DNA of 64,000 bases from Prinsepia uniflora (GCA_032719365.1 CM064868.1:6668235-6732234), one strand, 5' to 3'. Shown: positions 22,490 to 34,178, counted from the stretch's first letter. Made by a program: numbers and translations. Notes: a model not told the origin generated them from the letters alone.

Positions 22490-23161
22490 GACAAATTACA
22501 CTTTACTACCCTATGATTTACATCTAATAACAGATTCATACTTAAGTTTTCAAATTAATATTGCAATTTTCACCCTGAACTCTTCAAATTGTTACACTTT
22601 GATTCCGTTGTTAAATTTTTTTTCAAATCTAAAATGAGTCCCACAATTTTAAACAATAAAATATTAATTTAATTTATAAAAATTATTTATTTTGAAAAAA
22701 AAAATCCAAAAAATTTACTTTCATCTAATAAAAATAAGAAAAATTAAAATTAGTACAAGAATTAAAAAAATTAAAAGAAAATTTATGTATGAAACTAATT
22801 TGCCTCTCTCCATAAATAAATTTTCTAATTTTATTTTTGTGAAATAAGACCTTAGTAAAAGAAAATAAAGATGATGAAAAGAGAGACAAATTATTTTCAT
22901 ATATAGATAAGTTTTTTAGATTTTTATTATCTGAAAGTAATGTTTTTTGGATTTTTCAATCCAAAAATAAATCATTTTTATTAATTTAAATTAATATTTT
23001 ATTATTTGAAATTGTGAGTCTCATTTCAAATTTGACAAAAATTTTAACAATGGGGTCAAAGTGTAACAATTTGAAAAGTTCATGGTGAAAATTGTAACAT
23101 TTGAAAACCTATGTATAATATGTTATTAGATATAAACCATATGGTAGTAAAGTGTAATTTT

Positions 23162-23162
<1 letters not shown>
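22490..23162. mobile_element. Foldback MITE with about 260-bp terminal inverted repeats
   Basis: The left arm begins GACAAATTACACTTTACTACC and the right end, read in reverse, begins GAAAATTACACTTTACTACC. The two arms pair over about 260 bp, including the blocks CATCTAATAACA / TATCTAATAACA and CAAATTGTTACACTTTGA on both sides. The middle of about 150 bp is AT-rich. Both ends lie in runs of ATATAT, probably the target duplication, so its exact length cannot be set. Long inverted repeats and no coding capacity suggest a Mutator-like or foldback non-autonomous DNA transposon. Confidence 0.85.
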
Positions 23163-23194
<32 letters not shown>

Positions 23195-23567
23195 TTGGTT
23201 CAAACTTTGATCAATGAACTCTACCATTTTAAGACATAGATATATAAGTTTTATGGTTTGAAGAAACACCTAATATAGTTTTAGATGTTTTATTGGAGGC
23301 TTCAAGTGGTCTCTAATAGTGGGCACGTATTTTTGAGTTTTGCTGACAGGGAGATTTATTAAAGATCGATGAATGGAAGTTTTTTAAAAGTAGAGTTCAA
23401 ATATCCGGTATAAAATTCTTTTTTTTTTCCTCGATCATTCAATGAATCGCTCTGTTTGTTCCTTGATGACCATGTGTCACTAACAAATGAGCAGGGTATG
23501 CACATGTCTACTTCTACTACGGCTAATATATATATTGATTTGGGAGACCTTATTATTGGGTCATAAG
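23163..23567. other. Intergenic, short (GA)n run
   Basis: This holds a TATATA then GAGAGA run at about 23,163-23,194 and otherwise unremarkable AT-rich sequence up to the Copia LTR. No gene is visible. Confidence 0.5.
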
Positions 23568-23877
23568 TGTTAGCATGAAGTCTAAGGCTGAAGAAATGAA
23601 GACTTAGGATAATGTTGTTGACTCACTTGTGATTGGAAGGTAGTTATATTGTTGAACAATCTGTTATGACAGTTAGGATTATTCTTAAGTTGTTGCTTAG
23701 TCTCTAAGAAAGATGATCATAATTGATATTTGTATAAAAAGACTTTGTGCTTAATGATTGAATCATAATGTTGAATACAACAAACTCAAAGCTCTCTCTA
23801 ATTCTTTTTCTCCATTTCTCTCTAAACTTTTCTTCTTCCTTCCACTATTTCATTCCACTGTTTCATTCCTTCCAACA
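23568..23877 (+). mobile_element. Copia 5' LTR (310 bp)
   Basis: It begins TGTTAGCATGAAG, ends TTCCTTCCAACA and is followed at once by a primer site. The last 130 bp recur at 31,801-31,927, the remains of the 3' LTR. The flanking 5 bp are ATAAG on the left and ATAAT after the 3' LTR, which is a near-match target duplication. This implies that 23,568-31,927 was originally a single Copia insertion. Confidence 0.88.
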
Positions 23878-23891
23878 TGGTATCAAGAGCC
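23878..23891 (+). other. Copia primer-binding site
   Basis: TGGTATCAAGAGCC directly follows the LTR end. It is the usual initiator Met tRNA site TGGTATCAGAGC with one extra A. Confidence 0.8.
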
Positions 23892-23895
23892 TAAA

Positions 23896-24274
23896 ATGGC
23901 TTATCCTATTGATTTGATCCTATCTTCCGCTGCTCTTGAAATCTTTAAAAAAATTCGGCTACAGCAATATATTAGTACCTTTTCTATTTTCTTGCACCTC
24001 GTTCTTCTGTTTCTATATTCCCTTCTTTCTTTTATAAATCCTTTATCTTCTGATTTCCCTTTCAATAAAGTTCTCCTTGTGCTCACTACATGTTTAAAGC
24101 ATTGTCTCACACAAAATCTTCAATCAAGATTCGCAAGAATGGTGAATCTTATCGAACTCCAAATCGTACAATCGCCCATAGCCAGTTTAGTTTCTATTGT
24201 GGGAAACTCTGTGCAAGTTAAACTAGACGATCTGAATTACCTTACTTGGTCTTTCCAGATGAAACTGCTCCGCA
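23896..24274 (+). pseudogene. Copia gag, N-terminal fragment
   Basis: It opens with MAYPIDLILSSAALEIFKK shortly after the primer site and ends with SLVSIVGNSVQVKLDDLNY and LTWSFQMKLL, the N-terminal block typical of Copia gag-polyprotein proteins. It is cut at about 24,274, where minus-strand Gypsy gag sequence begins. Copia protease, integrase, reverse transcriptase and RNase H are all absent between here and the 3' LTR remnant, so the element is dead. The frame also stays open leftwards into the LTR, which is incidental. Confidence 0.82.
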
Positions 24275-25076
24275 ATGTTCGTGGCCTGCGGAGTCGGCTG
24301 TGCTCGATGTCCACGAAATCCTGAACTCTGGAAACTGCCTGGTCCACCAAACCGATCACCACCCGCAGATGAAGCTCCACTATAACTGCCCCTTTTCGGG
24401 GTCCTCTGGCTCGATGCTTCAGGAAAAGGACGCTCTCAGCGTCGTCCACCACTCAAGAACTGTGGACGTGCTGGCAAACTTGCTTCCACCCTCACTGCAG
24501 CATCAGATAATTCTCTGAGGGTAGCAAACGATCTAGCCGTCACAATAGCTCGAATCTCGTCTCGCAGGCCAAGCTCAAACCTGCGGCACTTCTCAGCCTC
24601 CGTAGCAACAAAAGTCGGAGCAAAACGTGATAACATCTGAAACCTTTGCTCATACTCGGCCACTGGCATGTTCCTCTGTTTGAGCTGTAGGAACTCTGCC
24701 TCCTTAGCATCTCGAAACGAGCGGGGATAATACTGATCAAGGAACTGCTCATGAAATGTCTCCCAAGTCACTGTATGGGCATCCTAACCTGACAGCTCAA
24801 AGGTATACCACCACTCATATGCGGCACCGTCCAGTAGAAAGGTGGCCAATAACACTCGATCCTCATGGGGGCATCGCATCACCCCAAAAATCTGCTCAAG
24901 TCTAGTAATTCACCTGTGGGCTTCCTCAAGACCTGCCCCACCGCTAAACGTAGTAGCCCCAAGACGATGGGCTCGCTCAATCGTAGCACTCTCAGCATCT
25001 CTCGCAACGTCTTCTGCAGGTCGTTGAGGGGGCTCACATCTCGGAGGTATGGTCGATCGTTCTCTGAAAGAGGCAT
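24275..25076 (-). pseudogene. Ty3/Gypsy gag, broken
   Basis: From an ATG at 25,076 (MPLSENDRPYLRD...) the minus strand encodes a Retrotrans_gag protein spread over several frames. The blocks are FGVMRCPHEDRVLLATFLLD, AAYEWWYTFELSG, then a stop (TAG). After that, VTWETFHEQFLDQYYPRSFR, FLQLKQRNMPVAEYEQRF, FRRFELGL-like CRRFELGLRDEI and ARSFATLRELSDAAVRVEA are in one frame of 111 codons (24,436-24,771). A Gly/Ser/Gln-rich linker follows. The zinc knuckle and all of pol are missing because the sequence ends at the Copia junction. Gag would form the particle shell; frameshifts and a stop rule out function. It starts about 60 bp after the primer site. Confidence 0.88.
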
Positions 25077-25133
25077 AAAGTTAGTATAACAACCTAGGCA
25101 CATCCACGTGCCAGACACAAATGGTCAACTTAT

Positions 25134-25145
25134 GCTCTGATACCA
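25134..25145 (-). other. Gypsy primer-binding site
   Basis: TGGTATCAGAGC on the minus strand lies two bases after the CA end of the neighbouring LTR. It pairs with initiator Met tRNA and fixes 25,148-27,953 as a 5' LTR. Confidence 0.88.
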
Positions 25146-25147
25146 AT

Positions 25148-27953
25148 TGACAGGACCCACCCCAATTATCACCTCGATAACCGGGACGAACCCTACTCCC
25201 GTCTGACAATCTAAAGCAAAAAGACCAAAATGACCGTAAAACCGCAAAACGTACATTGTCAGACCAGGGAGAAGTTACAATACAACTATTCAACAGTATC
25301 ACAGAGCATAGTTAACAGTACAAGATAAGATTAAAATCCTACTGTGAGCTGAATACACGCGCAACGGGAACACTTTATGCCTCTGCCTCTGCCTCAACGT
25401 CAGCCCCAACGCTCGCACCATGACCTGAAGGGTGTTAAAAACATTAAAAGCGTGAGTGGACTAAAAATAAGAGTTATAAAACAATTGCGTAATAAACCAG
25501 GGTTCACCCTCCGTTTTAAAACATGCATGCATAACCACGTATCTGGAAACAATAATATGAACGATATGAAAATGAGTGTGGAAATCACCAGAAATCAAAA
25601 TCAAAGTTCAGGCACTCAACCCAAAATCGATAAGATCCAAATCATTCGGGTCACAGCCCAAAACATTTGAAAACCAGTGAAAAACATCAATCAGTCAGGT
25701 TGCTGGATCTCAAGTGCACCCGAGTCTTTAAACTCAAAACACATGCGCATAATCAGGCCTTCCCGGGATATCAACGAGTCTTTAAACTCAAAACACAATC
25801 AACAGGCCTCAGGAGATATCACAGTCACCGAGTCTTTAAACTCAAAACATATCAATCCAGGGCCCTCCCCCGTCATCAATCAACCGAGTCTTTAAACTCA
25901 AAACCAGATCCAGCCATTTTCCTTTTTCCGGGTCTTTAAACCCAAAACCATTTTTGAAGAGCATAGGAAAATCCATTGAAATCCGAAAGCCAAAACCAAA
26001 CTTGAAATCTTCGAAAATCGAAAACCGAAATCATTTTTGATCGAAATGGGACTCATGCCCGATTTGCACTTCCAAATCTCAAATCATTAGCAAAACAGAA
26101 TACGTATAAACATAAATCATCCATCCAAAATCATCGTCAAAAGTATAACAAAAATCATATTCTCGAAGTACGTGTAAATCTGATAACTCATATTGAAAAG
26201 CGTACAATCAAGTAAAGCAAGAGTATTATAATCATAAGCATAAAATCATATATCGAAACATAAAATAAGTTGGTAAAAACAGTTATGCATGCTCGATTAG
26301 AAAATAAAAGTCCACTCACTAAGTCCGAATGCGTCAATCGCGTCATGTACGCTCCTCGGATGCCTCAGGAATGTTCTGGCCTGTCACATAGCATAATTTC
26401 GAGTCACAAACACTTCATTTACGCTCACACTAATTTCCCCAATTTTTTGGGATTTTTAAACATAATTAAATTAACCCCTAAACTTTCAGACACTCAAAAC
26501 TACCCCGAGACGGTGTCTGATCGACTCGAAACTTATCCCAAAATGTTCGTTACATCGATTAGAGTGAAAAGCATGTTGAACACTTCCCCAAAAGAGGCCC
26601 CACACACCCTCACGCGCCGTCCAAAGGGACTGCTTGTGGGAGCCACGCGCGGCACTGTTCATCATCGTCTACCTCCCGCCATCCCGATTCAGACCGGTCT
26701 AGAACGGCCGGGTCCAACTGAGCCGACGAGGCCGGTTTTCACCCATTTTCAGTCCATTTTTTATCCTTCCTTCACCCTAAGATTTGTCCTTTAATTTAAA
26801 ATTGATTTATCTAACGAAAACACGAAATGAAACCCTATTTCATACCTCCCAAGTTTGAACAGAAAAACAGTGATCTCAGCTCTCTGTTTCCTGCCACCAC
26901 GAGCCTCTCCGATCACGGTTTCGACTCCTTGGGTTCAGTAGTAACCTCCCACAACTGTAAGGGTCATCAGAGTCACTCAACATCGCACCAAAACTATCGA
27001 TTTTCATCTGAACCATTCCAGGAAAAATAGGGCAGTCGGGATAACATACCTACTCTCTGTCCTCCACCGTGGTTTGTCAACGTCCAAGGTTTTACTTCTG
27101 CTCACTGAACACCACCACAGACAAGACTTAGGCTGCTTTTGATTAATTGAAGTTCACGGTTCTTCTTTGTTTTTTTCTGGGTTTCCTCACTTCTCACAGA
27201 CTTCCTTCACCCAGTCCTTCCCTTAGACACAATCACACAAGTCACTACCGTCTTTGATATCTCACACACTAAAACAATGTACTCACACACGACTCACACA
27301 TTGAAAATGGTCAATTTGCTCTCTGTCTCTGTTTACTCTCATCTGATGGACTCAACCCAATTTTAAAATGGTTTAACCATGAGAGTTGGCTAAAAGCCAC
27401 TGGAGTATGGACATGTGTCCTCAACCCCGTGGTTCTCAGTTCAAAAATATCCAATCCATCCAGCCCAGGTGTCCTCATCTGACTGCTCAAAATCTTAAAG
27501 TTTCCAAAAGACCATTTTGCCCTTTAATGTACAATTACCATTTTACCCCTCACATAATTAGACCCGTAACTAAACTGTCTGACGTCCGATGACGGCGTGC
27601 CGCCTGTCGTTGTACTCAGGGAATCGAGACCTACCTAACGGTCCTCGAATTACACGAAAAATACTTTTCGTGTAAAAAGTCAACAAATTTCCCCTTTTTA
27701 ATCAAATTACCAAAATACCCTCGAGCTTCCGAACATCATAATTTCTTCCTTGATTGTCGGAATCGGACGTGCCACCTGTCTACGGACTCGTGACGTCCCG
27801 AACTACGTCAGAGTCATCGGACAACGTCTGTTCGACCTGCCAAACAAGAAGTCAACGTTTGACCACACTATTTATAAGGGTAAAAACGTCATTTTTGTAC
27901 AAATTTTTTCTGAATTTATATTTTTGCCCTTTTTGAAGTTCCGGGCCGTTACA
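25148..27953 (-). mobile_element. Gypsy 5' LTR (2,806 bp), array type B
   Basis: On the minus strand it starts TGTAACGGCCCGG and ends GGGTGGGTCCTGTCA, next to a primer site and gag. Its tandem array at about 25,715-25,945 reads CGAGTCTTTAAACTCAAAAC on the plus strand, unlike the GGGCTTGAGGCCC arrays of other copies. It is the only LTR in the window joined to recognisable gag, so it best represents the autonomous parent. No polypurine tract lies at its other end. The following 5 bp are CCCAT. Confidence 0.87.
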
Positions 27954-29163
27954 CCCATACCTCGCACTGAGTGTCCACCGAACTCACATGCTCGCCACTC
28001 TGAGCGCATCTACTATCCTATCGGCATACTAGTTCGCGCGTCCCAACTCTATGGGATCAACTCTAGCACTCATACTCGGGCGATCCGTCCAAGGATATCT
28101 AGGGCACCTGTCACTCATCCAGGTACATCCCACTCATCATAGTCACCTCCACAGAGGTAGTGTGGCACACTCGCCAATACCCAAAGCTCATCTTCTTCTG
28201 TAATCGCACTCTGTCGTAACCGAGTCGAATCCAAAAATCACTACTCGTACTATGCGTCACTCATGCACCTCCGTATTCTCATCACGACTAACGAATCTAC
28301 ATCGTCTCAGTCGTCACGGCAACCTGAGTCTATCCAACTCGATACGGTTCTATCACGTTCATCGATAGCAGCGTCTGCCACAACCGCATGCAGACCAATC
28401 TCAGAAGCATTCCTCTATTAAGACTCTAGATCCATGCGTTCAACCCACCGCTGGTACCAACCGCTCTACACACAACATCCATTGATCGGTCCACCTCAAG
28501 ATCCGGTCGACAAGTATCATATTCCTGGTAACTTGTCCAATCAGTCTCCTACTAGGATTATCACAAACTCGGCTGGCCGCTACAGCCCAACCATCCAGAC
28601 CTATCCATCGCTCTCGACTCTGAAAAGTCGTCCTATTCTGACACTGGTATACCACCAACCGGTAACCCTGATCTAAGGATCTCATCCTCTCGTAACTCTA
28701 CGACCTCCATCCGCTGGGCCCACAAGAAAGTGGCCCTCCTAGGTGTCTACCACTGTTCAACCACGACATGTCATACCAAACCACAACTGTATCGTGACAA
28801 TCTCTCAGCCAATCAAAATCCCTCCGGGATTCAACATACTAGAACATGGCCTCTAATGCAAAATAGGATTCCAACGCTCATATTACCAACAGTCTCAACT
28901 CGGGTCATCCAACAACAACCCCACGGATCTAAGCCGTTGGATTCGCAAGAAAATCTATCCTGATGGGAATCCAACCTCTCGAAAACACGGCCTCCTGCGC
29001 CAAACAAACCCTAAACCATCGCACCTCGTACCAAACACAACCTAACTAGGGTTCGATTCCACTGAATCCTCATACTATTACCCTAACTTTCAGGTTGATG
29101 ACGGGCTGTTACTACGACAGAGACATCACATCCTAAACATGCGCGTAACTTAAGAGAACCCGT
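27954..29163 (-). mobile_element. Gypsy internal domain, non-gag type
   Basis: This lies between an LTR start and the primer site at 29,164, minus orientation. It is homologous to 5,570-6,450, including TTTGGGTATTGGCGAGTGTG near 28,180 and the minus frame at 28,440-28,685. It lacks gag next to its primer site, unlike 24,275-25,145, so two different internal domains share one LTR family. Confidence 0.65.
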
Positions 29164-29175
29164 GCTCTAATACCA
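29164..29175 (-). other. Gypsy primer-binding site, one mismatch
   Basis: TGGTATTAGAGC on the minus strand differs from the standard site by one C-to-T change. It is adjacent to the end of the next LTR. Confidence 0.8.
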
Positions 29176-29177
29176 AT

Positions 29178-31800
29178 TGTTAGGACCCGTCCCAAATCCC
29201 CCCCCCCCCCCCCCCCCCCGGATTAACGCGGGACGCGCCTGATCCCGTCTGACATGAAGTGTCAGACAAGGGAAAATCCAACTTTAGCCCCATTGGGCTT
29301 CCAGAGTGCGCCAGGATCTGGAGAAGGAGTGTGATGTCTCCGTCTCCGCCACAGCCAGCATCCGCAAATCACGAAAAGTTGTGAGTAGACAAAATAAATA
29401 ATTTATAAAAACATTTTCATAAAAAGACATTTATGCCCTTCACTAAAAAGCATGCATGCATTCGAAAACCAGTTATCAAAATGAAACCATCAGGGCCTTA
29501 GCCTAAAACCGTAAACCAAAGCACATGGGAACTCAGCCCAAAACCAAATACATGCGGGGCTCAGCCCAAATCACATCACGGGGGTCTCAGCCCAAAACCA
29601 TTACCAGTTGGGCTCAGCCCAAAACCAATCCTCGACATCCCCGATGCCTGACATCCGAGATGTCACAAACACACCTGTCACAGTTCCAAGCTACGCATGC
29701 TACCCAGTGTCTCAAATTCCAAGTTTCCCCAGGGTCCACCCAGGTCAATGACACGTAGATTAATGACCCTCAATGGGGGGAGGTTTTAACCTCTAACAAC
29801 CCTACTCTTGAGTCACTATACAAACCGGTCGCTCCGTGCAATGACCCCTCGTAGGCAATGTCTCGTGACTACTCTAGGATACTACGAGACGTCTGGAGGA
29901 GACAACCCACCACTCCAGGATACTACAAGACGTCTGGAGGGCATTCGTTCATGAGGATGGTATACGAAAAACCATTTTACAATTCATTTCGAAACCATTT
30001 AAAGGGCCACGCCCGGGTTTTTCATAAACCATCGTAAATCCAAATTCATTTGGGTCCCTGACCCTAAATCATGTTCATAAACCATAACGGGACCTCATGC
30101 CCGATATCATAATCAACTGGGCCTCAAGCCCAAATTCGTAAACCAACAGGGCCCCCGGCCCGATCGTATAACACAAATGGGCCTCCAATCCGATTTCTCA
30201 TTCAATTAAATGGACTCCAAGTCTGATGGTTTCCAACTAAATGGGTCTCATGCCCGATTCCATGTTTTCAAATTTAAAACCCGTTCGTCAAACCATCATT
30301 CAAAACACAACATGTATAAGCATCGTATAAAACCGAAAATTTCGAAATACGTGCAAATACGTAAATACTAAGCTACCACAAACAAATGCACACATGACAT
30401 CAAAAAACATGTTCTAAAACACTTATAAAACATTTATGCATGCATCAATTTAGAAAGCAAGGTCCACTCACTAACCGTCCAAAGCTGCGCTTCGATACGT
30501 GTGCCATACGTCCTTCCCGGGCCAATCACCGTCTTCGAGGCTCCCAAACCTGTCCAAATCGTAATAGAGGGTTACTAACTACTTAATTAACCCCTCATAA
30601 AAGCCCCATAATTTTCCGGGATTTTTAACTATTTTTAAAGTCAATCGTAAACTTTCGGACATCCCGAACTATATCGAAATGATGTCCGATCGACTCGAAA
30701 CCAGTCCCAAAATGTTCGTTACATCGAATAGATGATTTCACACGTTGGAACCATCCCAAAAAAGTGGGCCATGCGCCCACACACACCTGCAATAGCCCCT
30801 GCGCATGGGAGCCACGCGCCCTACACAGTGAATCCCTGACCTCTAGCGGACCGGCTGGTCTGGTCCATCTGTGCAACCCGGTCCAGCCGAACCAGCGGAG
30901 TAGGTTCAGGCTCCTACCTCCCTCCATTTTGGTCCATTTTTTTCCAATCCAATTCAAATCTTCCTATCTCAACCCTAGCAACCTATTTGTGTGAAGAAAA
31001 CTAAGAAGAACATTCAAAACCGACCCGTTCAAATCCTCCCTTCACGGTCCATTTTTCCCGATCGTTCCCCCTCGACGTCCGACAACCAACCACCGTCCAA
31101 ACCATCTCTAAACCTTCCTACAAACCTATTAAACAATATCCAATCGACCAATACAGCCCCTAACGCCCAAAACAACAAAATGGAATTTTGAATTGAAAAC
31201 TCACCTTCACGGGTTTGCCTTCCCTCCGCCGTCCATGGCGGTCTTGCCACCCACTCATCATCATTGTCTCATTCTTAGCCTCCCTCTCACTCTCAGTCCC
31301 TCAGTCATCACGGTAGGGGGGTGATATGGGGTGGTGTTTGTGCGAGATCGGGTTATTTTGGTTTGGTTTGGACGAACAAGCAAGGGGGACGGATATGCAT
31401 GAATGAAGGGAAGGGGGCAATGGATGGGTGACACTTGTCACTCATCCATTGGGCCACTTCAAAAGATTTGGGCCCACTTGAGGAAAAAAGTCCACTTTTG
31501 CCTCGTAAAACTTATTGCCATGAATAGTACCTCGAACTTCCTTGAACCGTAACTTTTCCGTCGAACGTCCGATTTCGACGTGCCGCATGTCTACGGACTC
31601 GTATCGACCCGATCTATATAACGGTCCTCGGCCCTTGGTCATCGGATCTCCCGAGTCAAAAGTCAACTTTTCGCTCTCGTTTAGGGGTAAAATCGTAATT
31701 TCTCCCTGAAAGTTCGTTAATCCTCGGCTAATCCCCGATTAGCCCCACTAATCCGTAATTAGTCTTAATTAATCTCGATAATTTGGGACGGGTCATTACA
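29178..31800 (-). mobile_element. Gypsy 5' LTR (2,623 bp), array type A
   Basis: On the minus strand it starts TGTAATGACCCGTCCC at 31,800 and ends near GGGACGGGTCCTAACA at 29,178. It contains a short GGGCCTCAAGCCC-type array (about 30,085-30,265) and the U3 hairpin at 31,418-31,451. A pure run of 22 C (29,198-29,219) sits in its last 45 bp, where other copies have about six. It abuts the surviving Copia 3' LTR directly at 31,801. Confidence 0.9.
29198..29219. repeat. Poly-C tract (22 nt)
   Basis: An uninterrupted C run lies within the conserved LTR terminus. Other copies read AATCCCCCCGGGATTA-like here. It may be slippage in the genome or an assembly or base-calling artefact. Confidence 0.95.
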
Positions 31801-31927
31801 TTTGTGCTTAAAGATTGAATCATAATGTTGAATACAACAAACTCAAAGCTCTCTCCCTCTCTCATTCTTTTTCTCCGTTTCTCTATAAAACTTTTTTCTT
31901 CCTTCTAGTGTTTCATTCCTTCCAACA
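31801..31927 (+). mobile_element. Copia 3' LTR remnant
   Basis: It matches the last 127 bp of the LTR at 23,568-23,877, starting at TTTGTGCTTAA and ending TTCCTTCCAACA. The first 180 bp of this LTR are missing where the Gypsy LTR abuts. It is followed by ATAAT, close to the ATAAG before the 5' LTR. Confidence 0.88.
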
Positions 31928-33099
31928 ATAATCAAGCATGATCGAACAATAATTGCATCTATCGTCTTCTGAAGAATCTTCTTATTTCATTCTTTTCTTT
32001 TATCGAAGTGTAAGTATACATATATCATTATATGATGTATAAATATATTCAATTTCTAAATTATCGTTTCAAAATTTATGAAAACTAAATTGTAGATTAT
32101 AAAGTCATTCATATATATATATATATATATATATATCAACCATATTAATGAGTCAACATGAGGATCTTAATTATTAGCAATATACTATTGATTTGTTTTT
32201 TTTTTCTATTTTTGATAAATCAAAGTGTATTAAAGAAAAAAGGCAAAGCCAGAAGACAAGCTGAAGGGTCAGCAACCCAGGAGCCAAGCAGGCACCAACT
32301 ACATGGAAATATTTCAATTCAAGGAAACATAGGAGTTTGCCCTAGTGGCAGGAAAATTTCGAGAACAAAGGCAATCCCTAATCATATTAGAAACAGATAA
32401 CAACACTATTGATTTATTTAACTAATACATATACTCTCTAATCTTATCTTTTATTATTATTATTATTTTTAAATATAATCTTGAAATGATGATTAAGAAA
32501 ATAAATTTCTAATTATATATATATATATATATATATTAAACGTATTAGTCTTATCCATCGTCACGTAACTAATCATAATAATAGTCGGAATAAAAATATG
32601 GAATGACTATTATATTAAATTATTTGATCTATATGTTAAATTAATTAAGCAATCGTGCAAAATTTTCAAATGTAACTTAATTCTATTATAAGTCCAAAAC
32701 TACAGGAGGAGTAATGAGGACAAAAAACATGCTTTGGTCTTGAAGAAATGATCGATTATTGTAATATTTTGCTGATATTGTACCCCAGGCCACCACATCC
32801 ACATGCGTACGAATGATAACTTCTTGATCATGCAACTTCAATAGCAATCCAACATCCAACCAACAATAATTTCGAACGTCTAAGCTTTCATATTTTCAAT
32901 TTCTGTCGACCAAACAAACCAAAATTTAAAGCTGCGAAAACCTTAATTTTCAAGTTTCTCTATTGAAAGTGTCAATGCAAAAGATAATATTAACACGGAT
33001 AAATTATATAAAAGTATTCAAATTATATATTGACGAGCGAAAGAAATTCAGGTAAATACATTCAAAAATACAACATTCATACACTATCTGCCGCGGTTG
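31928..33099. other. AT-rich intergenic DNA
   Basis: TA runs occur at about 32,108-32,137 and 32,513-32,537. A 140-bp less AT-rich patch at about 32,230-32,390 (AAGGCAAAGCCAGAAGACAAGC onward) breaks the composition. It gives part of an 80-codon frame with no known domain and could be a fragment of an unrecognised repeat. Confidence 0.45.
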
Positions 33100-33449
33100 A
33101 ACTAGGATTAGCCCGTGATGTTTTTTATGATTTACTTTTTCTTCTTTGTTTCTGATTTAGATTAAATCTTGAATTGAAAATTAGTTTGATATGAACGATA
33201 ATTCTGATGCACTCCATATGTTTGATTGAATGCTTATGAGCAAAAGTCGTAGAGAGAATAATATGAATTCTTCCTTATTATCAATCTGATTGAATCAATA
33301 CAATTTCATGCTTGTTTGTGTGATGAAAACAATTAGAGTGCATGGTTATTATGATGACAATGCATCAATTACATTAGGACACCTCTTATGATGGCAATGA
33401 CTAATCATCCCTTTAAGATAGGAGAACCTGTCCTTAGCTAGTGCCTTAG
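33100..33449 (-). mobile_element. Copia remnant: pol C-terminus and downstream region
   Basis: About 33,110-33,410 is similar to 49,800-50,110 (shared words include TTCATGCTTGTTTGTGTGATGAAAACA). Both lie in minus-oriented Copia debris, so they are two copies of one family. The minus strand from about 33,449 to 33,347 reads FTKALAKDRFSYLKGM to a stop, the end of the Copia polyprotein, continuing the RNase H that lies beyond the MITE. Confidence 0.7.
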
Positions 33450-33457
33450 TGAAGACA

Positions 33458-33555
33458 ACTGTTCAAAATGGCGGCTGTCTAGCCCGCCTAGGTGGCGCCT
33501 AGGCGCTCAAACATAAAAAACCGACCCGCATAATAACTACGTGCATGAGTGTATT

Positions 33556-33602
<47 letters not shown>

Positions 33603-33932
33603 TTATTTATATTTAGTTATATAAGTTATTTTATTTATTAAATACTTAGTTAATAAAACAAGCATTAATTAAAAAAAAGATAATAAATTTAAAAAAAATA
33701 GAATGTTGTATAATAAAATTAATAAAAAAACTTACATTTTCAAAATTTATGATTCTCAACTCAATTTATTTATCTAGATAATTATTTTTTGTTCTGAAAG
33801 TATTTGATATCATTCATTATATTATTAATTTATTAAATTTTGTCTTTAAAATAAAAATCGCCTAAGCCCCCGCCTAAGCGCTAGACCCATATTGACCACC
33901 ACAGGAGCGACTAGCCTCGTTTTAAACCTTGA
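33458..33932. mobile_element. hAT-type MITE (475 bp), TSD TGAAGACA
   Basis: It is flanked by a perfect 8-bp duplication, TGAAGACA (33,450-33,457 and 33,933-33,940). The ends are imperfect inverted repeats: ACTGTTCAAAATGGCGG on the left, and TCAAGGTTTAAAACGAGG read inwards from the right. Both ends carry CCTAGGCG / GCTTAGGCG words. A long TA run (33,559-33,600) sits inside. Eight-base duplications point to the hAT superfamily. Removing it rejoins the Copia reading frame across the insertion site, which confirms the boundaries. Confidence 0.88.
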
Positions 33933-33940
33933 TGAAGACA

Positions 33941-34106
33941 GAAGCCAACTATTCTCTTGATCTGCAATAGAACAAGTCCACATCTCCAACATGTATTGCA
34001 TCTTTGATGAAACAAAACCTTTTGTTGATGTGTTTAGTTTTCTAGTGAAACACAAGATTCTTAAACATTGCCATGGTTGAGGTATTGTCACATCATATAT
34101 GTGTAG
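33941..34106 (-). pseudogene. Copia RNase H fragment
   Basis: The minus strand reads TMAMFKNLVFH, stop, KTKHINKRFCFIKDAIHVGD, VDLFYCRSRE, stop, LASVF. This matches the conserved end of the Copia RNase H (consensus pattern KHI...FHFI...G...L.YC.T..Q.ADIFTK). Two in-frame stops show decay. It continues on the other side of the MITE. Confidence 0.8.
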
Positions 34107-34178
34107 GACCTGTCTGCTCCTTTCCCAAATACTTCAGAATTTTTTTTTAACCATTTGGCCTATGTAATTACTTCAGAA

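Noticed and set aside
26270..26794. 174-codon plus-strand open frame
   Set aside because: It lies wholly within a minus-oriented LTR, overlaps that LTR's conserved GTAACGAACATTTTGGG block, and has no domain.
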